Source: Bryobacteraceae bacterium
GTDB lineage: Bacteria > Acidobacteriota > Terriglobia > Bryobacterales > Bryobacteraceae
DNA length: 45,463 bases
Direction of reading: 5' to 3'
Assembly: GCA_014860455.1 (NCBI GenBank)
Contig: JACZJQ010000244.1
Location: 1-45,463, forward strand
In this document: positions 15,634 through 24,200 of the stretch, piece by piece
How the letters are laid out: each line of letters starts with the position of its first letter
Numbering within the stretch: position 1 is the first letter of the stretch
Notes under the pieces: model-generated
What the model was told of the DNA's origin: nothing
The model's database searches: none
What the model saw: the letters and a program-made list of their open reading frames with translations, nothing else
Program-made: the position numbers and the translations under genes

Positions 15634-18600
15634 TCAGAAGTGGAGCCGCAGGGTGTACTGCATCTGGCGGCCGAGGTTGGCCTGAGTCACCGAGCGGCCG
15701 AACTGCGGGTTGCCGACGGTCATGTTGGGCAGGCCAGGGACGAAGCTGTTGGTCAGGTTGTAGGCCTCCATGCGGAACTCGAGTTTGAGCGCCTCGGTCA
15801 CGGGAAAGTACTTGGCGACGCTGATGTCGATGTTCCAGTTCGGCGATCCCTTCACTCCGTCATACTGCCAGGGGTTGAGCCTGGGGGTGTAGGCGGGGAG
15901 CAGGGCGAACTTTGTGGTGTCGAAGTAGCGTTCGCGGGTTGGATTGTCGATCGACGGGTCGCCCGAGGCGAGGGCGCCGCCGAAACGCAGGTACTCGCCC
16001 GAAGAGAGAGTCCAGACGGGGCTCACCGACCAGCCGCCGATCAGCAGGTCGGCGATCCTGGGCGCGGCGGAAGCGAACTTACGGCCTTTGCCGAACGGGA
16101 GTTCGAAGGTGCCGGCGAAGGTGGTGCGGTGGTGCGGGTCCTTGCTGTTCATCATCGTGAACTGATCGGCGTAGCGATCGATGTCGTTGAAGAAGACGCC
16201 GGTTCGCTGGCGCGCGTAAGCGTAGTTCCACTGGAACTGGTAGCCCTGGCTGAACTGTTTGCGGAGGCTGAGCGACAGGGCTTGGTAGCGGTCGTCGATG
16301 CCGGGGGTGTTGCGCTGGATGAGGTCGAGGTACTGAGGGTAGGGGCGCAGTTGATAGGTGGCCGGCACGTAGGGGTAGTTCCTCAGGATGCCGGGGAACT
16401 TCTCGGCGGGGTAGGCGTTGAAGAACGGGTTGGGGGCATACTGCTCCGCGGCGGCCTTGTAGGTGTAGAGCAGTTGCGGGTCCATCAGGTTGAAGTTCTT
16501 GTCATAAGGCAGGCCGCGGCCGAGGTTGAGGAAGTAGGTGGCTTCGGCGAGGATTCCGCCGCTGAGGAAGCGTTGAAGCGAGAAGTTGAGCCGGTCATTG
16601 ACGGCGGTCCTGAGATTGGGATTGTCCCAGGTGACGGCATCGCCCAGTTGCGTATAGCGCCCATAGGCTCTGCCCACCGGCGGCAGCACGCCCGCGGGGA
16701 AGGGGTTGCTGAGCCGCGCGCCTGGAATGCCGACCGTGACCGGCGCAAGCGAAGTGGCCTGGCTGAAACCGTAATAGCCGGGATCGCTGGTGATGGTCCG
16801 GGAGACCACCAGCGGCGGGACCACGAAGCGGGCCCAGCCGGCACGAAGCGACATTTTGTCAGTGAGGCGGATGGATGCGCCGATGCGCGGCAGGAAGACG
16901 CGCGTATTGGTGCTGTACTTTCTCGGGTTGGCTTCATCGGTGAAGGCGAATGCGCCGTTGTAGCTGAAGGGCCTGCCGAACATCTGCTGAATCAGCGGGT
17001 GGAACTGCGGCGGCTTGGACTGGAACTCCGGAATCGGATTGTCGAGATCGAGAAGGCGGGTGAGCCGGTAGTCCGGGTCCATCGGCGCGGTCTCATACTC
17101 GTAGCGCAAGCCGAGGTTGAGCGTGACGCGCCGGCTGAGCTTGAAGTCATCCTGGAAGTAGAGGGCGTAGAAGTTCACCCGGCTGTCCTGAGGCGCGACG
17201 TAGGAGGCGGATCCCGCCTCGGGCGCCCCCACCAGGAACGAGGCCCAGGAGTCGCCGGTCAGGCCCCAATTCGGGTTCTGGAAGGTGTCGGCAGTGGGCG
17301 TCGGGGAGAAGCCGAATCCCATGAGGTTCGGCAGATGGACCTGCCCGTCGTGGAAGCGCGTCTCCAGGCCGGCCTTGAGGCTGTGCGAACCCTGGGTCCG
17401 GCGAACGCTGGCGTGGCCGCTATAGTGCTTTGGCGTCTGGAGCCAATAGAGGTCCTGCCCGAAGATGGCGTCGCCGACGTAGAGGGCCGGGTAGTACAAC
17501 TTGGGCAGTCCGTTCAGATAGGGCTTGTACCAGGAGTTGTTGGGCCAGAACTCGGCCAGTTGCTGCTCGCTGATCTCGGAGGGCGGCGAATCGTAGTTGT
17601 CGGCAAGACTGGCGTAGCCGAAGCGGAAACTGAAGACGGTCCGCTGATCCTTGATCCAGACGGCGTCGGCGGCGATGTTGCGGTTGTTCATGACCCCGGC
17701 GTTTGCGTCGCGTTGGGCCACCGAGCCCGAGTAGCGCTCCGGCGCGAGGTTGGTATTGACCTGGCTGTAGCGGCCGAAGACGCGCCAGGAGTCGCTTGGA
17801 TTCCAATCCACGCGCTCACTGAAGTTGATGTACTTGGTCTTCATCGGGAAGGTCGTCTTGAAGTTCTGGAGTCCCATCAGCGTGTCGCCGGCGTTGTTGG
17901 GTTTCCAGATGTCCTTCATGAAGCGAAGCGCCGCGGGGTCGAGGCTCGAAGCGGGGATCACGTTGCCGGGATACGGCGTCCGCGAAACCGCATTGCCGGC
18001 GACCTTGGTGGACCAGGGATCAAAGATCGACTGCTGCATTCCGATGGCGTTCAGGGTTTTGGAGAAGTCGCCGGTGCGCTCGATGTCGGTGGGCAGAGTG
18101 AAGAAGTTGTTGAGCGGCTCGTTCATCTTCCACTGCTCGTAAGCGGTGAACGCAAACAGCTTTCTCCTGATGATCGGATTGCCCATCGTACCGCCCCAGA
18201 TGTGATTACGCGACGTGCTCGGCTGATGGGTGATTGAATTCACCGCGGCGTTAAGCGCTGGGTTGCGGCCGAAGTAATAAGCCGTCCCGTGGAATTCGTT
18301 CGTCCCCGATTTCATGCCCACGCTGAGGATGCCGCCGGCGCTATGGCCATACTCGGCGTCAACGCTGTTCTGCTGCACGCTGAACTCCTGGACGGCGTCC
18401 ATGGGCGGCGTGTAGGAGCCCTTCGGGCCGATCTGCACGGGCGTGCCGTCGACAAAGAGGTCGTTCTGGCGGGAGTTGCTGCCGCCGACGTCGATTGTGC
18501 TCGACGACCACATAAAGAACGGGTTGGCGTTGGCCGACGCATACGCACCGGTGTAGCGGTTCACCACCATGGGATCGAGCGTCGCCAACTGGAACGGATT

Positions 18601-19074
18601 ACGCGCCATCACCGGAAGTTCCTTCAGCATCGTCTGGTTGATGGTCATATCAACGGAACTGGTATTGAAGGCGACGGCGGTGCCGGCGCCCTCCACCGTC
18701 ACCGAAGTGGTGGTTCCCTTCAACTGAAGACTGGGGTCGATGGTGATGTCGGCCCGCACCTGCACCTGCACGTCCTTCAGTTCAAACACTTCGAATCCGG
18801 CGGCTTCGGCTCGAAGCAGGTAAAGTCCGGGAACAACCAGATCGAAGACATACCGCCCCTGGCTGTCGGACTCAGCGCTGGCGGCTACGCCCGTGCTCTG
18901 GTTGGTGAGCGCGACCCTTGCGCCGGGAACCGCGGCATGGCTGGGATCTGTGACAATGCCCTGCACCTTGGCGCGGTACTCCTGGGCGCATAGGGGTGGC
19001 AGGGCGAGCGTGAATAGCGCCAGCATGGCCAACGCATGCCGGATGGAGGCGAGACGGATGAGATTGGAGAACAT
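15634..19074 (-). CDS. Oar-like TonB-dependent outer-membrane receptor
   Basis: Outer-membrane protein of the large acidobacterial family of carboxypeptidase-regulatory-like TonB-dependent receptors, 1146 residues. A signal peptide (to LCAQ, ~residue 31) precedes an Ig-like carboxypeptidase-regulatory domain (~35-120: VQGIVTDPSHAAVPGARV, SDSQGRYVFDLVVPGLY). A plug domain follows (~135-270: LKELPVMARNPFQLATLDP, NDLFVDGTPVQ, SVDAEYGHSAGG). The rest is a long beta-barrel ending in Phe (TLRLHF), the usual barrel-assembly signal. Such receptors import or bind oligomers too large for porins; the ligand is not readable. AAGGAG lies 9 bases before the ATG, and the TetR gene ends 5 bases upstream, so it is co-transcribed with its probable regulator. 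The downstream hydrolases suggest a glycan or glycolipid ligand. Confidence 0.9.
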   Translation of the reverse strand: MFSNLIRLASIRHALAMLALFTLALPPLCAQEYRAKVQGIVTDPSHAAVPGARVALTNQSTGVAASAESDSQGRYVFDLVVPGLYLLRAEAAGFEVFELKDVQVQVRADITIDPSLQLKGTTTSVTVEGAGTAVAFNTSSVDMTINQTMLKELPVMARNPFQLATLDPMVVNRYTGAYASANANPFFMWSSSTIDVGGSNSRQNDLFVDGTPVQIGPKGSYTPPMDAVQEFSVQQNSVDAEYGHSAGGILSVGMKSGTNEFHGTAYYFGRNPALNAAVNSITHQPSTSRNHIWGGTMGNPIIRRKLFAFTAYEQWKMNEPLNNFFTLPTDIERTGDFSKTLNAIGMQQSIFDPWSTKVAGNAVSRTPYPGNVIPASSLDPAALRFMKDIWKPNNAGDTLMGLQNFKTTFPMKTKYINFSERVDWNPSDSWRVFGRYSQVNTNLAPERYSGSVAQRDANAGVMNNRNIAADAVWIKDQRTVFSFRFGYASLADNYDSPPSEISEQQLAEFWPNNSWYKPYLNGLPKLYYPALYVGDAIFGQDLYWLQTPKHYSGHASVRRTQGSHSLKAGLETRFHDGQVHLPNLMGFGFSPTPTADTFQNPNWGLTGDSWASFLVGAPEAGSASYVAPQDSRVNFYALYFQDDFKLSRRVTLNLGLRYEYETAPMDPDYRLTRLLDLDNPIPEFQSKPPQFHPLIQQMFGRPFSYNGAFAFTDEANPRKYSTNTRVFLPRIGASIRLTDKMSLRAGWARFVVPPLVVSRTITSDPGYYGFSQATSLAPVTVGIPGARLSNPFPAGVLPPVGRAYGRYTQLGDAVTWDNPNLRTAVNDRLNFSLQRFLSGGILAEATYFLNLGRGLPYDKNFNLMDPQLLYTYKAAAEQYAPNPFFNAYPAEKFPGILRNYPYVPATYQLRPYPQYLDLIQRNTPGIDDRYQALSLSLRKQFSQGYQFQWNYAYARQRTGVFFNDIDRYADQFTMMNSKDPHHRTTFAGTFELPFGKGRKFASAAPRIADLLIGGWSVSPVWTLSSGEYLRFGGALASGDPSIDNPTRERYFDTTKFALLPAYTPRLNPWQYDGVKGSPNWNIDISVAKYFPVTEALKLEFRMEAYNLTNSFVPGLPNMTVGNPQFGRSVTQANLGRQMQYTLRLHF

Positions 19075-19079
19075 CCTGG

Positions 19080-19736
19080 TTAACTCCTTGTGACTGGGAA
19101 CTGGCTGCGCGAACGAAGACCCGCCGTGCCGAACGAAATCAGGTCCTGCAAGAACATGTCGGAAGTGTCGATGAGGTTTTGGCCAGGGTGCATGCGCTCC
19201 ATGTCCTGGCTGTTGATCAGGGTGTAGACCACACCTCCGAACAGGAAGTGGATCCAGAAGAAAAGCTGCGCCTCCGCAACATCGGGCGCCGCGCGGCGCG
19301 CCGCCCGCAAGAAACGGTCAATCAAACTCCCGTACAACCCCTGGACGAAGACATTGAGATGGGGATCCGGCTCGCTCTGCAACCGTCCGACAAGGAGAAT
19401 GAAGTTACGGTTTTCCTGCCAGGCCCGCACCATCGGCTCGAAAAGCGCGTAGAGCACCTGCTCCAGGGCGAGAGACCCTTCCCCGGCAGCCGATTCCGCA
19501 TCTTCGAGAAGGCGCAGGCGTTCCGCGTTGAGCGGCTGGAAGCACCGCTGGTAGACTTCCCGCACCAGGGCATCCTTCGACCGGAAGTGGTAGTTCACCG
19601 CCGCAATGTTAACTTCGGCCTGTTCCGTGATCTCCTTGAGCGAGGTCCCGCGGATGCCCTGCGTGGCGAACAACCCCTCAGCGGCATCCAGGATTCGCTC
19701 GCTCGTCGGCTTCGTGGTGGTTTCAGTCGCGCTCAT
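19080..19736 (-). CDS. TetR/AcrR-family transcriptional regulator
   Basis: A 218-residue DNA-binding repressor of the TetR class. Residues ~13-60 form the helix-turn-helix domain with the family pattern RILDAAEGLFATQGIRGTSL, then ITEQAEVNIAAVNYHFRSKDAL. The remainder is an all-helical ligand and dimerisation domain of usual length. A membrane-like or hydrophobic stretch near residue 165 (FFWIHFLFGGVVYTL) probably lines the ligand pocket. It is the first gene of the six-gene minus-strand unit and sits 5 bases before the receptor gene. A promoter with a palindrome over the predicted transcript start lies 40-85 bases upstream, fitting negative autoregulation of the whole unit. The inducer would be expected to be a breakdown product of the locus's substrate (inference). 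Confidence 0.9.
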   Translation of the reverse strand: MSATETTTKPTSERILDAAEGLFATQGIRGTSLKEITEQAEVNIAAVNYHFRSKDALVREVYQRCFQPLNAERLRLLEDAESAAGEGSLALEQVLYALFEPMVRAWQENRNFILLVGRLQSEPDPHLNVFVQGLYGSLIDRFLRAARRAAPDVAEAQLFFWIHFLFGGVVYTLINSQDMERMHPGQNLIDTSDMFLQDLISFGTAGLRSRSQFPVTRS

Positions 19737-19775
19737 CGCGGGTTCCAGGAATCTTTAACCATTTTAATCAGTCGA

Positions 19776-19821
19776 TTCAATTGATCACTTGAATTATGCA
19801 TTTCAATCGACCTTCCGTCAA
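19776..19821 (-). promoter_or_regulatory. Promoter and operator of the TetR-led operon
   Basis: On the minus strand TTGACG (19821-19816) and CATAAT (19798-19793) are separated by exactly 17 bases, each 5/6 to the sigma70 consensus. Directly downstream is the 18-base palindrome TTCAA-T-TGATCA-C-TTGAA (19776-19793), with 8 of 9 pairs matching, centred near the expected transcript start. This is a typical place and size for a TetR-family operator. A second inverted pair, GTCGATT (19771-19777) and AATCGAC (19805-19811), flanks it. Confidence 0.6.
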
Positions 19822-19864
19822 GAGCAGAATGCACTCCGGCTATCGAAAATCGGGTCGATTGCGG

Positions 19865-20440
19865 CTATCTACTTGCAACAGAATGAGTTTTCACGATGGA
19901 CGAGTATGAAAGTCTAAGCCATACGGCCTGGGAGTGCAAATACCTCGTGGTGTTCATCCCAAAGTGCCGGCGTAAGACGCTGTACAAGCAACTGAGGCCG
20001 TATCTGGGCGAGGTTTTCCGCCGGATGGCCGAGCAGAAGGAGAGCCGGATTGATGAGGGCCATCTGCTGATCGATCACGTGCACATGCTGATCGCGATTC
20101 CGCCAAAGTACGCGGTGTCGCAGGTGGTCGGCTATATCAGAGACAAGAGCGCGATCCATCTGGCGAGGGTCTACGGAGAGCGGAAGCGCAACTTCGTGGG
20201 GCAGAGCTTCTGGGCGCGAGGGTACTTCGTATCCACAGTAGGGCGAGATGAAGGAGTGATCCGGAACTACATCCGGAATCAGGAGCGGGAGGACCACCGA
20301 CTGGAGCAGATGAAACTCGGCGAATGACCAGCCACCGTCGAGGTGGCCCACCGAAACAGGGGCCGCGTTAGCGTCCCCGCTAAGCCGCTTTGAGCGGCTC
20401 ACAACCTAAAGGCCCCGGCTTTGCCGGGGGATACTTACTC
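19865..20440 (+). mobile_element. IS200/IS605-group insertion sequence (tnpA only)
   Basis: A single-gene element with a Y1 transposase and the right-end architecture typical of this group. Two stem-loops lie after the gene: AGCCGC/GCGGCT at 20383-20399 and CCCCGGC/GCCGGGG at 20413-20429. The second is followed by ATACTTACT, which I take as the right end. The left end is not clearly visible, so the start given is approximate. No target duplication is expected for this mechanism. The element landed within about 75 bases of the TetR operon promoter. Confidence 0.65.
19896..20327 (+). CDS. tnpA: IS200/IS605 Y1 transposase TnpA
   Basis: A 143-residue HUH-type single-strand transposase that cuts and rejoins DNA at hairpin-marked ends through a tyrosine intermediate. 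The HUH motif is present as DHVHML (residues ~64-69) and the candidate nucleophile tyrosine is in VIRNYIRNQE. The flanking signatures SHTAWECKYLVVFIPKCRRK, VGQSFWARGYFVSTVGRDE and QEREDHRLEQM match a very widespread branch of the family. Length is normal and no damage is visible, so it may be active. No tnpB or RNA-guided nuclease gene accompanies it. Confidence 0.92.
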   Translation: MDEYESLSHTAWECKYLVVFIPKCRRKTLYKQLRPYLGEVFRRMAEQKESRIDEGHLLIDHVHMLIAIPPKYAVSQVVGYIRDKSAIHLARVYGERKRNFVGQSFWARGYFVSTVGRDEGVIRNYIRNQEREDHRLEQMKLGE

Positions 20441-20639
20441 AACCGCCAAAGGTCGACGGGGTTGATCGGTGGCTGTGAGCCGTAGGCTCGCTCTGGAATG
20501 ATCAAGTGCGGAACACATGTCCGGCATAAGAAGTTGTGTCGGCTCGGGTCGCGGCGGATTCTCCACACCGACTACACCGCCCCGCCATGGTCATCCTGGC
20601 CCGAAAGCGGTAAACCCCGGGAGCGCGAGGGCGCCGCCC

Positions 20640-20890
20640 TCGCACCGATCAGCGATTCTTTCCTTTTGCATTGCCGGGGGCTCAGGCCGTCGCCTCGGCT
20701 TCAGTGCGGTAGCTGCGCGGGCCACATTTGATTTGAGGATGTGGCCGTGGTGCAGCAGGCGGTCGAGCATGGCGCTGACGGCGGCCACGTCGCACAGCAG
20801 TTTGCCCCACTCCTCGACGGGCCGGTTCGACGTCAGGATCGTGCTGGCAGGCTCGTAGCGGCGCATGATGATCTCCAACAGAGGGGGAGC
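20640..20890 (-). pseudogene. istB fragment (IS21-family ATPase remnant)
   Basis: The minus strand from ~20881 to ~20732 encodes LLEIIMRRYEPASTILTSNR, then PVEEWGKLLCDVAAVSAMLD and RLLHHGHILK. This is the C-terminal third of the DnaA-like ATPase IstB that helps IS21-type transposition. The Walker motifs and everything N-terminal are missing, and no istA is nearby. It is a dead leftover. Beyond it, 20924-21049 carries nothing I recognise except a palindrome at 20908-20923. Confidence 0.75.
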
Positions 20891-20907
20891 AGTGGCAATT
20901 CTCTCGT

Positions 20908-20923
20908 TTGACCAGGTGGTCAA
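20908..20923. repeat. 16-bp near-perfect palindrome
   Basis: TTGACCA and TGGTCAA flank a GG centre at the edge of the istB remnant. It could be an operator or part of an old insertion boundary; nothing else supports either. Confidence 0.35.
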
Positions 20924-21049
20924 CTCGTGGCTGCGAAGTCAGAGTCAGCGGTCCGGCAACTTACCAGTTTCCAGTGCCGATTGAGTCTCTGCTGACGACA
21001 GCGACGGATGAGCTGACCATACGGCTAATCCAGATCGTTTGGTCGTGGC

Positions 21050-23179
21050 TCAGCGCCCCAGATGCTCACGCAAGAACTCCAAGGCCTCGACGGCGTGCAT
21101 CATGTGCGGCCCGTTGAAGTAGGCGATCTCGGTCCTGTCTCCGATGCCCATTTCATCGTAAAAACGCTTCACCTTGGCGTATTCGAATGCCACCATCTCG
21201 TCGATTCCGACACCGTCACGGTGGCCGCGCTCGACCATGAAGGGCCTTGGCGCCATGAGCTTCGCCATCTCGCCGTGGTTCGCCACGCCTCCGAGATTGA
21301 ATTCCGGCATCTCGTATTCCTGGGTAAAGACGTAGCTGAAAGGCAAGTCCACGCTGGAGACTTTGGTGATCCACTCGTTGAAGTCACCCGAGCAAACGGC
21401 GACGGTGAAGCGTTCGAGCAGAGGCGGAATCCTCAATGCGGTCTTGCCTCCATAGGAGAGCCCGTAGAAACCGACGCGGGAGGGGTCGGCGTAGGGTAGG
21501 GTCTGGAGCCAGTCTAGCAGACGCTCCTGCTGGGCCAGGATGAAGGAGAACATCGACCAGCCGAGCGGGTTGGCCAAGCGGTTGATCTTCCGGAAATCGC
21601 CGATGTAAGGATTCTGCGGGAGGTAGACGATATAGCCCAGGTCGGCGAACCTGTCGCCGATGTTCTGGTAGAAGTGATACTTCGTGAATCCCAGGGAGTC
21701 GCGGTCCGTGGGCACTTGCGCAAAGAGATCCTGCGGGCGTCCTTCAAGTCCGTGCTGCAGCACGATGACAGGACGGCGTTCGCCCACAGGTATGTTTCGG
21801 GGCACAAGCAGCACCCCATACCCCATCACGCCTCTGAAAACGTCATACGTGCAATCGTAACCGTCCCATTTCGCCCCGGAGTAGGCGTGCGTCATCCTCA
21901 TGCCCAAGGGCACATCGGACGCCGGCAGCCGGCCCAGGACCTCATCCCAAAGCTTCGCGCGAAGAGCCGGAGCCAGTTCCGACCACTCTTCCGGGCTGGC
22001 CACCCGGTCGGCCTTCGACCAGATTGCGTCGCGGACGTCCTGCGACGACCGGACGACCCGCTGCGTGAACTCGACCATCTCATCAAACTGTGAACGGGCG
22101 CGCCCCACAGTCCTGCGCAGCGGCAGGGGTGCGGCCTGGAACGGCCTCGGCCATGCGCCCAGCGCCTTGAGGAACGGCTCCAGGCCGGCGGCGGCAACCA
22201 CCACGCCGGGCGCTCTGGCCGCCTCGCGTTTCACTTCGCCCTCGGAGAACGGTGAGAGAACTCCCGGCGCTGCGCCTCGGCGAGCCGCTGTCTCCGGATT
22301 TCCAACCCAGCTTGGGCCGGGGGTGGTGTCGATGATGACGTTTCGCGGCAGGATCATCTTCGCCAGTTCGGGATCGCCGAAATCGCGCAACAACCCCCAG
22401 ACATTCCGGTCGATCGGCTGGCGCCACAACCCCTCGCGCGGTCCGAAATAACCGGAAATGCCCGCCGCCTGAATCCGCTCGTCCAGCGCGGCGGAGTACA
22501 GGGCCACCGCGCCTCCTTCGCCGTAGCCCCAGACACCGACTGGCGTCCGGTCCTTCCGGGACGTGAACCAGTCGACCGCGGCCAACGTCTTCTGCACTTC
22601 GTAGCCGATCGGGTGGCGGCCCACCTCAAACGCCATTCGGTAGACGAATTCGCGATGGGACTGGTTTGTCAAGCGGAACCGCGGATTCCCCGACCATGTG
22701 TCTTCCCGGCCGATCAGGACCGGGCACAGCACCTCGCATCCAGCCGCCGCCAGCCTCTGCGCATCGGCAAACTGCTCCGGCAACTGCGCAGCGTCGGGGA
22801 TCGCGACAACCCGTGCAACCGTCCGGCCCTGGGGCTGGAAGTACAGTCCCTGCGCCGTCATCCCGTCCAGCACATTCCAGCGCACGGCATAGACGCGGAA
22901 CTGCGCGTTTTCACCGACAAGCGCGCTCTCTTCGGTCGTCGCCACAAGTTCCAGTCCGTCGATGCCCACGCGCTGGTCGATAACGCCGAGGATGGTCCGC
23001 AGCCGCTCCCGGGAGGGCCTGCGGTTCCTGGCGCTCTCAGCTGTCTGCTCGATCAGCCAGTTGCTGATCCCCTCAACCATTCTCTGATCGGGCCTTTGAG
23101 CGGGTTCTCGTAAGGGTAGTTCCGCTCGCAGTTGAGCGGCAATACCAACCAATGCGAGCAGCAGCAGGAACCTTGGCAT
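21050..23179 (-). CDS. Secreted two-domain alpha/beta hydrolase, C-terminal half active
   Basis: A 709-residue secreted serine hydrolase of the dienelactone-hydrolase/acetyl-xylan-esterase type. The signal peptide is MPRFLLLLALVGIAAQLRA. Residues ~75-340 have an alpha/beta-hydrolase layout, but the nucleophile elbow reads GYGEGG with Glu221 instead of Ser, so this half should be inactive. Residues ~450-709 contain a full set: Ser575 in GLSYGG, Asp655 in RGHRDGVG, His692/His695 in GPHMMHA, and the oxyanion-region motif VLQHGLEG. This mirrors the hydrolase at 5895-7940, where the N-terminal half is the active one. GAGGAGG lies before the ATG. It is 40 bases downstream of the PIG-L-type gene on the same strand, so the two are probably one transcript. 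Substrate unknown. Confidence 0.8.
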   Translation of the reverse strand: MPRFLLLLALVGIAAQLRAELPLREPAQRPDQRMVEGISNWLIEQTAESARNRRPSRERLRTILGVIDQRVGIDGLELVATTEESALVGENAQFRVYAVRWNVLDGMTAQGLYFQPQGRTVARVVAIPDAAQLPEQFADAQRLAAAGCEVLCPVLIGREDTWSGNPRFRLTNQSHREFVYRMAFEVGRHPIGYEVQKTLAAVDWFTSRKDRTPVGVWGYGEGGAVALYSAALDERIQAAGISGYFGPREGLWRQPIDRNVWGLLRDFGDPELAKMILPRNVIIDTTPGPSWVGNPETAARRGAAPGVLSPFSEGEVKREAARAPGVVVAAAGLEPFLKALGAWPRPFQAAPLPLRRTVGRARSQFDEMVEFTQRVVRSSQDVRDAIWSKADRVASPEEWSELAPALRAKLWDEVLGRLPASDVPLGMRMTHAYSGAKWDGYDCTYDVFRGVMGYGVLLVPRNIPVGERRPVIVLQHGLEGRPQDLFAQVPTDRDSLGFTKYHFYQNIGDRFADLGYIVYLPQNPYIGDFRKINRLANPLGWSMFSFILAQQERLLDWLQTLPYADPSRVGFYGLSYGGKTALRIPPLLERFTVAVCSGDFNEWITKVSSVDLPFSYVFTQEYEMPEFNLGGVANHGEMAKLMAPRPFMVERGHRDGVGIDEMVAFEYAKVKRFYDEMGIGDRTEIAYFNGPHMMHAVEALEFLREHLGR

Positions 23180-23219
23180 CGCGGTCGTGCCTCCTCAGTG
23201 GATTTGAAGTCGGGTTGAG

Positions 23220-24200
23220 TCACCATTTTGCCGGGACGGCGTGTTGTTTGATGTAGGCCTCGACACGCGGGTCGAGGTCCGCTCCTGCCGCTCCCGGCCG
23301 AACGTAATGAAACACCTCCGCGTACTCGACGCCGTACTGTTTTCCGAGTTCCCGGTTCCGTGTGAGCACGAATTCCCTGATGTAGTTGCGATCCGCCGTG
23401 AGATCGTCCGGGCCGAGCAGGGGCAGACTCTGGCCCCGTTTCGCCAGCTCGGCCTTCAGGCGCGATCCCGACCGACCGCCCGGCCCTTTGGCGACATTGG
23501 CGCGGTTTGCGTCGATCTTCTTTTCGATCTGCCTGCTGATGTCAACCACCCGCGTGATCTCGGGACGCCGTGCGAAATAGTACTTATCCTGAACCGTCTT
23601 CACTTCGAATCCGAAGGCAAGTTGCTCTGGATAGTCGTGCGCCCGGCCGGCCATCCAGCACGCGGCCTCGGTCGCGCGTGCCAGCGTGTAGTGGTCCGGA
23701 TTCTCCTCGTCGTGGGCCCAGGGGTCAAAGCCGACGACCGTGTCCACCTTTAGTGCGCGGATGAGGAAGATGAGCCGGCAGATCAGCTCGTTGAGCGAGA
23801 CATCGCCCATTCGGTGGTTGTTGTAGTTGAGGTCGAACACGCGCTTGCAGCCTAGAACCTTGGCGACTTCCGCGTTGTCCCGCTCGTTGCCGAGAACGTG
23901 CTCGCCGATAGTGCCCCGCGTGCCGAGCCCGGGCGCGTCCCCCATGTCGTCGTTGGTGGCCCTGAGAAGGTAGCCTGTGTAGCCCTCCTCGATCAGCTTG
24001 GCGACGGTGCCGGCGGCGTAGAGGGGAATGTCGTCGGAGTGCGCCTGCAGAGCCAGAAGTACTTTGCCCGAATGAGGCCGCCCCTCGATGGAAGGCTCCA
24101 TGGTGTATTTCGCGGCCGCTGCCGTTTGTGGTTGAGAACGTGCCAACCGGGTGATGGATCCGGCGGCAAGTAGACTGGTCCAGAATTTGCGCCGCAGCAT
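23220..24200 (-). CDS. PIG-L family deacetylase, exported
   Basis: A 326-residue member of the PIG-L/LmbE metal-dependent de-N-acetylase family, which removes acetyl groups from N-acetylglucosamine derivatives and related amides. The zinc motif normally AHPDD is here AHSDD (His54, Asp56, Asp57), and the third ligand is probably His170 in NPDHYTLARA. An N-terminal hydrophobic stretch with basic residues (MLRRKFWTSLLAAGSI) suggests export. It precedes the two-domain hydrolase by 40 bases, consistent with a two-gene unit removing acyl groups from a glycoconjugate (inference). Its start codon is only 32 bases from the divergent enolase-family gene, so the two share control sequence. The Pro-to-Ser change in the zinc motif is a variant and not necessarily inactivating. 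Confidence 0.85.
   Translation of the reverse strand: MLRRKFWTSLLAAGSITRLARSQPQTAAAAKYTMEPSIEGRPHSGKVLLALQAHSDDIPLYAAGTVAKLIEEGYTGYLLRATNDDMGDAPGLGTRGTIGEHVLGNERDNAEVAKVLGCKRVFDLNYNNHRMGDVSLNELICRLIFLIRALKVDTVVGFDPWAHDEENPDHYTLARATEAACWMAGRAHDYPEQLAFGFEVKTVQDKYYFARRPEITRVVDISRQIEKKIDANRANVAKGPGGRSGSRLKAELAKRGQSLPLLGPDDLTADRNYIREFVLTRNRELGKQYGVEYAEVFHYVRPGAAGADLDPRVEAYIKQHAVPAKW

Noticed and set aside
15364-18237. 957-codon open frame opposite the TonB-dependent receptor
   Set aside because: Same explanation: the minus strand encodes a clear receptor, while the plus-strand product is low-complexity Val/Glu/Gly-rich without family signatures.
19896-20440. Possible RNA-guided TnpB/omega-RNA system next to the IS200 transposase
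   Set aside because: No tnpB frame exists on either side; the element is of the transposase-only type.
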